Below, piece by piece: positions 59,839 through 64,000 of a stretch of DNA of 64,000 nt (position 1 is its first letter; each line of letters opens with the position of its first letter). The notes under the pieces were generated by a model, which made no database searches, was not told where the DNA came from, and saw nothing but the letters and a program-made list of their open reading frames with translations. The translations under genes and the position numbers were made by a program. Origin of the DNA: Arthrobacter citreus (lineage in GTDB: Bacteria; Bacillota; Bacilli; Bacillales; Bacillaceae_G). Location of the stretch: the NCBI GenBank assembly GCA_013200995.1, contig CP053688.1, forward strand, positions 1,736,001-1,800,000, given 5' to 3'.

Positions 59839-62481
59839 TTATTTTTTCACTTGTTTTTGTAGTTCATATAATAAATTAAATGCTTCCATTGGATTTAACT
59901 CTAGAATATTTATTCCTTTTAATTGATCAATCACTGGATGGCTTTTAATTACTTCTTTAACTTTTGGTTGATTATCATCAAATAAGCTTAATTGAGATCC
60001 TAAATCTTCTTTGTCGGATGTTTGAACAATTTCTTTTTTAGTTTCTTGCTTTTTTATAATCACTTGTTCTGTATTTTCGATATCTTCTTTAACAAAAGAA
60101 TGATTATTTGATTCTAAATCAGTTAATAATTCTTTTGCTCGAATGATTACATCTTGCGGAAGATTTGCTAATTCAGCTACATGTATACCATAGCTTTGGT
60201 CAGCTGCTCCCTCAAAGATTTTATGAAGGAATAATACCTTTCCATCCTGCTCTTTTGCTGCTACGTGAATGTTTTTCAAAAACTTAAGCTGATTAGCTAA
60301 TACCGTCAATTCATGGTAGTGAGTAGAAAAAAGAGTTTTTGCTCCGATATGATCATGTATATATTCAATCATCGCTTGTGCTAAAGCCATTCCATCATAT
60401 GTCGATGTACCCCTACCAATTTCATCAAATAAGATTAAACTCTTTTCAGTTGCATTCGTAATCGCATAATTAGCTTCTAACATTTCGACCATAAATGTAC
60501 TTTGACCGGAGATTAAATCATCCGCTGCTCCAATTCGAGTAAATATTTGATCAAATACAGGTAATTTTGCATATTCAGCAGGTACGTAGCATCCTATTTG
60601 AGCCAGGACACTTATTAAGGCTACTTGTTTCATATACGTACTTTTACCGGCCATATTCGGTCCAGTAATTAAAAATTGATGTGTATCAACATCGAAATTT
60701 GTATCGTTAGGAATATATTCTAAACCATGTAATACTTTTTCAACTACCGGATGTCTCCCATTCTGCACAATATATTCTCGATCAGCCGTAAACGTTGGTC
60801 TTATATATCCATTTTTTTCACTTACTACAGAAAAACTTTGTAATACGTCAATTTGACTAATGACTTTTCCTAATGTTTGAAGTCTTGATAAATATTGTTT
60901 TACTTGTTCTCTAATTGAAATAAACAACTCATATTCTAAACCAATCATTTTTTCTTCAGCTTCAAGAATCATTGTCTCTTTTTCTTTAAGCTCTTCAGTT
61001 ATAAATCGCTCTGCATTTGCTAAAGTTTGTTTACGCTCATATCGTCCTTCTGGGATTTGGCTAATATTTGATCTTGTTACTTCAATATAGTAACCAAAAA
61101 TACGATTATATCCAATTTTTAATGATTTGATCCCAGTAATTTCTCTTTCTCGTTGCTCAAGTTCCATTAACCAGTTTTTACCGTTCTTACTCACGAAACG
61201 ATACTCGTCTAATGTTTTATTAAAACCATCTTTTATGATGTTACCTTCTTTAATCGATAGTGGAGCCTCTTCAATAATTGCGTTTTCTAAAATAATTTGA
61301 AGGTCCTCACATGGGTCAATATTCGTAATTAACTCGTCAATACTTTCGTGATTTATTGATTTCAAGACATGAATAATTGAAGGGACTGTTTGAAGTGAGC
61401 GTTTTAATTGCAATAAATCTCTAGCATTTACATTGCCAAATGAGACTTTACCAGCTAAGCGTTCTAAATCATATACATCTTTTAAAAGTTCCTTAAGATC
61501 TTCTCGAATAAAATAGTTTTCCATTAGCAATTCAACGATTGTTAAACGTTCATCGATTTGATTCGCATTTACTAATGGACGTTGAATCCATTTTTTTAGC
61601 AAACGACCACCCATTGCTGTTTTCGTTTCATCTAATAACCAATTCAATGAACCTTGTTTGTTTTTTGAACGCTGAGTTTCAACTAACTCAAGATTTCTCA
61701 TTGAATACATGTCCATATTTAAAAAATCATGTTGATTAATCACAACGATTTCTTGAAGATGTGAAAGTGTTCGTTTTTGCGTTTTTGATAAATAATTTAA
61801 TAGTCTAGCAGCTGTTGATTTTAAACTTGTTTGATCAATCGATTTTACAACATTTGTAAATTCCTCTAATAAACGATCATTTGATTCAAAAGAAACTGTA
61901 ATTGAGAAGCTCTTTTCAAGAGTTTGAATCGCTTTAGATGAAAAATCATCATGTACGACAACCTCTTTCGTTCCAGTTGCTGCAATTTTTAAGATCGCTT
62001 CTTCTAATGACCCGCTAAGTAATAAAGCATTCCCTTCACCAGTCGTTAAATCAATCCAAACTAAAGCATATGAAGTTTTAGAAACTTCCGTTAATGTTGA
62101 GATGTAATGGTTCTGCTTCTCATCAATTGATCTACCTTCCATTTGCGTACCAGGAGTAATTAATTGAACAACCTCTCTTTTTACTACTCCTTTAGCGACC
62201 GTTGGATCCTCAACCTGTTCACATATTGCTACTTTGTAACCTTTTTCTACTAATTGTTCTATATATCCAGCAGCTGCATGAAAAGGAACACCACACATTG
62301 GAATTCGCTCTTCAGTACCACCTGCTCGCCCTGTTAATGTTATTTCCAAAACTTGAGATGCTTTTATCGCATCCTCAAAAAACATTTCATAAAAATCGCC
62401 AAGTCTAAAAAATAAAAAAGCATCCTGGTAATTTTTCTTTATATTTAAATATTGCTCAATCATTGGCGTATATGTTGCCAT
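59839..62481 (-). CDS. mutS: DNA mismatch repair protein MutS
   Basis: 880 residues. Mismatch-reading Phe-x-Glu near the N-terminus ([10 protein letters not shown]), ATPase P-loop [15 protein letters not shown], Walker B and the [18 protein letters not shown] block, STHYHELT, and a C-terminal clamp-binding tail (QLSLFD). Start ATG 62481 after GGAGAGG; a longer upstream frame is not used. It is preceded by cotE and ricA, as is usual in Bacillus. Confidence 0.97.
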   Translation of the reverse strand: MATYTPMIEQYLNIKKNYQDAFLFFRLGDFYEMFFEDAIKASQVLEITLTGRAGGTEERIPMCGVPFHAAAGYIEQLVEKGYKVAICEQVEDPTVAKGVVKREVVQLITPGTQMEGRSIDEKQNHYISTLTEVSKTSYALVWIDLTTGEGNALLLSGSLEEAILKIAATGTKEVVVHDDFSSKAIQTLEKSFSITVSFESNDRLLEEFTNVVKSIDQTSLKSTAARLLNYLSKTQKRTLSHLQEIVVINQHDFLNMDMYSMRNLELVETQRSKNKQGSLNWLLDETKTAMGGRLLKKWIQRPLVNANQIDERLTIVELLMENYFIREDLKELLKDVYDLERLAGKVSFGNVNARDLLQLKRSLQTVPSIIHVLKSINHESIDELITNIDPCEDLQIILENAIIEEAPLSIKEGNIIKDGFNKTLDEYRFVSKNGKNWLMELEQREREITGIKSLKIGYNRIFGYYIEVTRSNISQIPEGRYERKQTLANAERFITEELKEKETMILEAEEKMIGLEYELFISIREQVKQYLSRLQTLGKVISQIDVLQSFSVVSEKNGYIRPTFTADREYIVQNGRHPVVEKVLHGLEYIPNDTNFDVDTHQFLITGPNMAGKSTYMKQVALISVLAQIGCYVPAEYAKLPVFDQIFTRIGAADDLISGQSTFMVEMLEANYAITNATEKSLILFDEIGRGTSTYDGMALAQAMIEYIHDHIGAKTLFSTHYHELTVLANQLKFLKNIHVAAKEQDGKVLFLHKIFEGAADQSYGIHVAELANLPQDVIIRAKELLTDLESNNHSFVKEDIENTEQVIIKKQETKKEIVQTSDKEDLGSQLSLFDDNQPKVKEVIKSHPVIDQLKGINILELNPMEAFNLLYELQKQVKK

Positions 62482-62745
62482 TTTATCCTCTCCATCAAAA
62501 AACATTCTTCGCATATTATATCACATTTTGACGAAGGCTTATGAAAGTTCGAAAGTTAAGATCAAGAAACTCTTCGATTGGTTAAACGATAAAAATAGAG
62601 TAACAGTCACGTTTTGAAGAAAACGCTCAGATTGGCTAGCTTTTAAGTTAAGACAGAGGCGTAGTTGCACTTATACTTAAATTCCTAAAATTGGAAAATT
62701 CTTCTTTTTTCTTCTCCGCTGCCAATTTATACTTTCTTACCAAAT
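62482..62745 (-). other. mutS-cotE intergenic region
   Basis: About 260 bases before the cotE terminator. Contains a small hairpin CGTTTT-GAAG-AAAACG near 62611; a mutS promoter probably lies here but is not clear. Confidence 0.35.
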
Positions 62746-62776
62746 TAAAAAAGCTAGGAAGTTTCACCTTCCTAGC
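62746..62776 (-). terminator. Terminator of cotE
   Basis: Minus strand GCTAGGAAG pairs with CTTCCTAGC over GTGAAA-type loop, then TTTTTT. Confidence 0.88.
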
Positions 62777-62781
62777 CTAGC

Positions 62782-63327
62782 TTATTCTTCTTCGCCTTCT
62801 AATACGAAATCTGGATCTAAATCTTCAAATTCGTCATCTACATCAAAGAAATCATCATCGTCATGTACACCGTGAGGCGCAACAAGTACAACAACTTTCG
62901 TTTCACCTACTACTTCAACTAAAACTTCTTTTTCTACAGTTACAATAAATCGATTCCCATTTGGAGAAATAATTGCATCTAAACAATTTGGATGTTTTAA
63001 TGATCGTGCAATAACTTCACAATCTTCACCAGTAAAATTGTCATCTCTGTGTCTTAATCTTACTACTTCAGTATACTTAACAGACTCAGGCACTACTTCT
63101 GTTTTCGTATTGTCACCATAGGAGTACCAAATATTAATATCATATTTACCAGATACTTCTACTCCATCTTTACATTTTTTTGCATCATATACATGGTTTA
63201 TAACCCAGCAGCCTAAAATACTTGATGGTGTATGATTTGGTGTAAGTGTATGAGTGACTTTGTTATATTTCTTGCCTCTTCCTACGACTGCCTTCGTTAT
63301 AATCTCTCTGTGTTCGCGTTCAGACAT
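62782..63327 (-). CDS. cotE: Spore coat morphogenetic protein CotE
   Basis: 181 residues; opens MSEREHREIITKAVVGRGKK, continues GCWVINHVYDAKKCKDGVEV and YDINIWYSYGDNTKTEVVPE, and ends in a highly acidic tail (DDDDFFDVDDEFEDLDPDF). CotE directs assembly of the outer spore coat, so the host forms endospores. SD GAGGAGGG before ATG 63327; CATAGAAT upstream (about 63360) resembles a sigma-E -10. Own terminator. Confidence 0.95.
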   Translation of the reverse strand: MSEREHREIITKAVVGRGKKYNKVTHTLTPNHTPSSILGCWVINHVYDAKKCKDGVEVSGKYDINIWYSYGDNTKTEVVPESVKYTEVVRLRHRDDNFTGEDCEVIARSLKHPNCLDAIISPNGNRFIVTVEKEVLVEVVGETKVVVLVAPHGVHDDDDFFDVDDEFEDLDPDFVLEGEEE

Positions 63328-63548
63328 AGGTGTGACCCTCCTCGTTCCATTTTCATTTCATTCTATGCGTGACATATGCGGAATGTGTTAATGACATGAA
63401 AATTCTTTTATACAAGTTAAAAAAACATGTGATGATAAATTGTATGACGACAGCCTAATAAAGTTGACTCTATTTTGAAGAATTTAAAAAATAAACATGA
63501 AAAATATTATATTTAGGCTATTTAGTAATTACTTTATTAGCTTTACTT

Positions 63549-63597
63549 AAAAAAAAGACTCAGGCAGCAAAATTAATTGCTTCTCCTGAGTCCTAAA
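63549..63597 (-). terminator. Terminator of ricA
   Basis: Minus strand GACTCAGGAGAAGCAA pairs with TTGCTGCCTGAGTC (bulge inside), then TTTTTTTT. Confidence 0.85.
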
Positions 63598-63601
63598 TTT
63601 G

Positions 63602-64000
63602 TTAATTGCTGCAGCTATCTGTTTTGCAAGCATCCGGTCCATGTGCTACCTTTGATCCTGTTTCTCCGCTTAGTAAGTTGCCACCTGTTGATTTAATAAT
63701 TTCATCTGTTACACCATTTGAGATCGTGTGGGCGATTAATTGTAGTAAATCATTCACTTCTACTTGAGATGATTGGAATTCTTGTACTACTGGAATTGAT
63801 TCTAATTTTTCGTTTAAATCATCAAGCTCTTGTTCAACCTTTTTAAGAGCTTCTTTCTTACCCCAGTGCTCTAAATTAACAGCTTGTTTTTGTAATGATT
63901 TAATTTCTTCGATATGCGATCTTACAGAATCGCTCTCGTTAATTTGCGCTTCAGCACGTTTAAAAAAGTCTACTTCTTCTGTTTCAGAAATCATTACTGC
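63602..64000 (-). CDS. ricA: RicA (YmcA) family protein, C-terminal part (cut by window edge)
   Basis: The frame is open to the right edge (codons 131 on, with A-V before the internal Met), so the start lies outside. MISETEEVDFFKRAEAQINE, IKSLQKQAVNLEHWGKKEAL, VNDLLQLIAHTISNGVTDEI and the Cys-rich tail (CKTDSC) identify RicA of the RicAFT (Y) complex, which speeds phosphorelay to Spo0A and affects RNase Y. The tail cysteines bind the Fe-S clusters of that complex. Gene order ricA-cotE-mutS-mutL matches B. subtilis. Confidence 0.93.
   Translation of the reverse strand, partial: AVMISETEEVDFFKRAEAQINESDSVRSHIEEIKSLQKQAVNLEHWGKKEALKKVEQELDDLNEKLESIPVVQEFQSSQVEVNDLLQLIAHTISNGVTDEIIKSTGGNLLSGETGSKVAHGPDACKTDSCSN

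Overview
The window is AT-rich chromosomal DNA from an endospore-forming Bacillaceae. The order ricA(ymcA)-cotE-mutS-mutL at the right end is the classic Bacillus arrangement. Other marks of the group are a spore coat gene, small Lys/Ser-rich spore-protein-like genes, strong AGGAGG ribosome binding sites, frequent TTG/GTG starts and U-tract terminators. No rRNA, tRNA, CRISPR array, prophage or intact insertion sequence was seen.

Layout. 1-8.1 kb: a cut-off keto-acid decarboxylase, a PQQ-type sugar dehydrogenase-like protein, a ynfA gene broken by a nonsense codon, a MaoC-like hydratase, an aldehyde dehydrogenase, a YitT membrane protein and an ABC-F ATPase with an attenuator-like leader. 8.4-19.7 kb: an acyl-CoA thioesterase downstream of an apparently orphaned cobalamin riboswitch, a DUF4349 lipoprotein, a large TPR-dynamin-like GTPase, very small spore-type genes, a GNAT, a DUF2089/SHOCT operon and a WYL regulator divergent from a PhnB-like protein. 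20-31.6 kb: a membrane-anchored HtrA-like protease, a DUF1003 protein behind a structured leader, Nudix, an ABC-class ATPase (PF09818 type) behind a long leader with two short peptides and two terminators, SRPBCC, a MerR-SDR operon, GNAT, DUF4288, DinB and small membrane proteins. 31.7-38.9 kb: a complete hisZGDBHAFI-hisJ operon, controlled not by a T-box but by a leader peptide with three consecutive His codons and an attenuator. 39-48.5 kb: an MFS exporter with an operator-like palindrome on its promoter, a PanE-like reductase divergent from a TetR regulator, an FAD monooxygenase, a frameshifted GNAT pseudogene, an AraC-type regulator, Nudix and hisC. 48.6-55.1 kb: a tyrosine catabolic operon (hppD-flavin reductase-fahA-hmgA) with a cre-like site, then an HxlR regulator divergent from a flavodoxin-like reductase and an iron alcohol dehydrogenase. 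55.4-64 kb: a PfkB kinase, a preQ1 riboswitch with queT, a VOC protein, mutL, mutS, cotE and partial ricA.

How it works together. The his operon plus hisC supply every step of histidine synthesis after PRPP. HppD, HmgA and FahA take 4-hydroxyphenylpyruvate to fumarate and acetoacetate, and the neighbouring HisC-type aminotransferase could also feed tyrosine into that route (inference). MutS and MutL are the mismatch repair pair.

The least expected structure is a family of arrays made of five degenerate units repeated at exactly 21 bp. They lie at three separate places (about 15.5, 26.2 and 55.3 kb), each between the 3' ends of converging transcription units. Because 21 is a multiple of three, the arrays read as heptad-repeat peptides, but they look non-coding. 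RNA-level control is also unusually dense here: the His leader peptide, the cobalamin riboswitch with no matching gene, the structured DUF1003 leader, the two-attenuator ATPase leader, the ABC-F attenuator and the preQ1 riboswitch.
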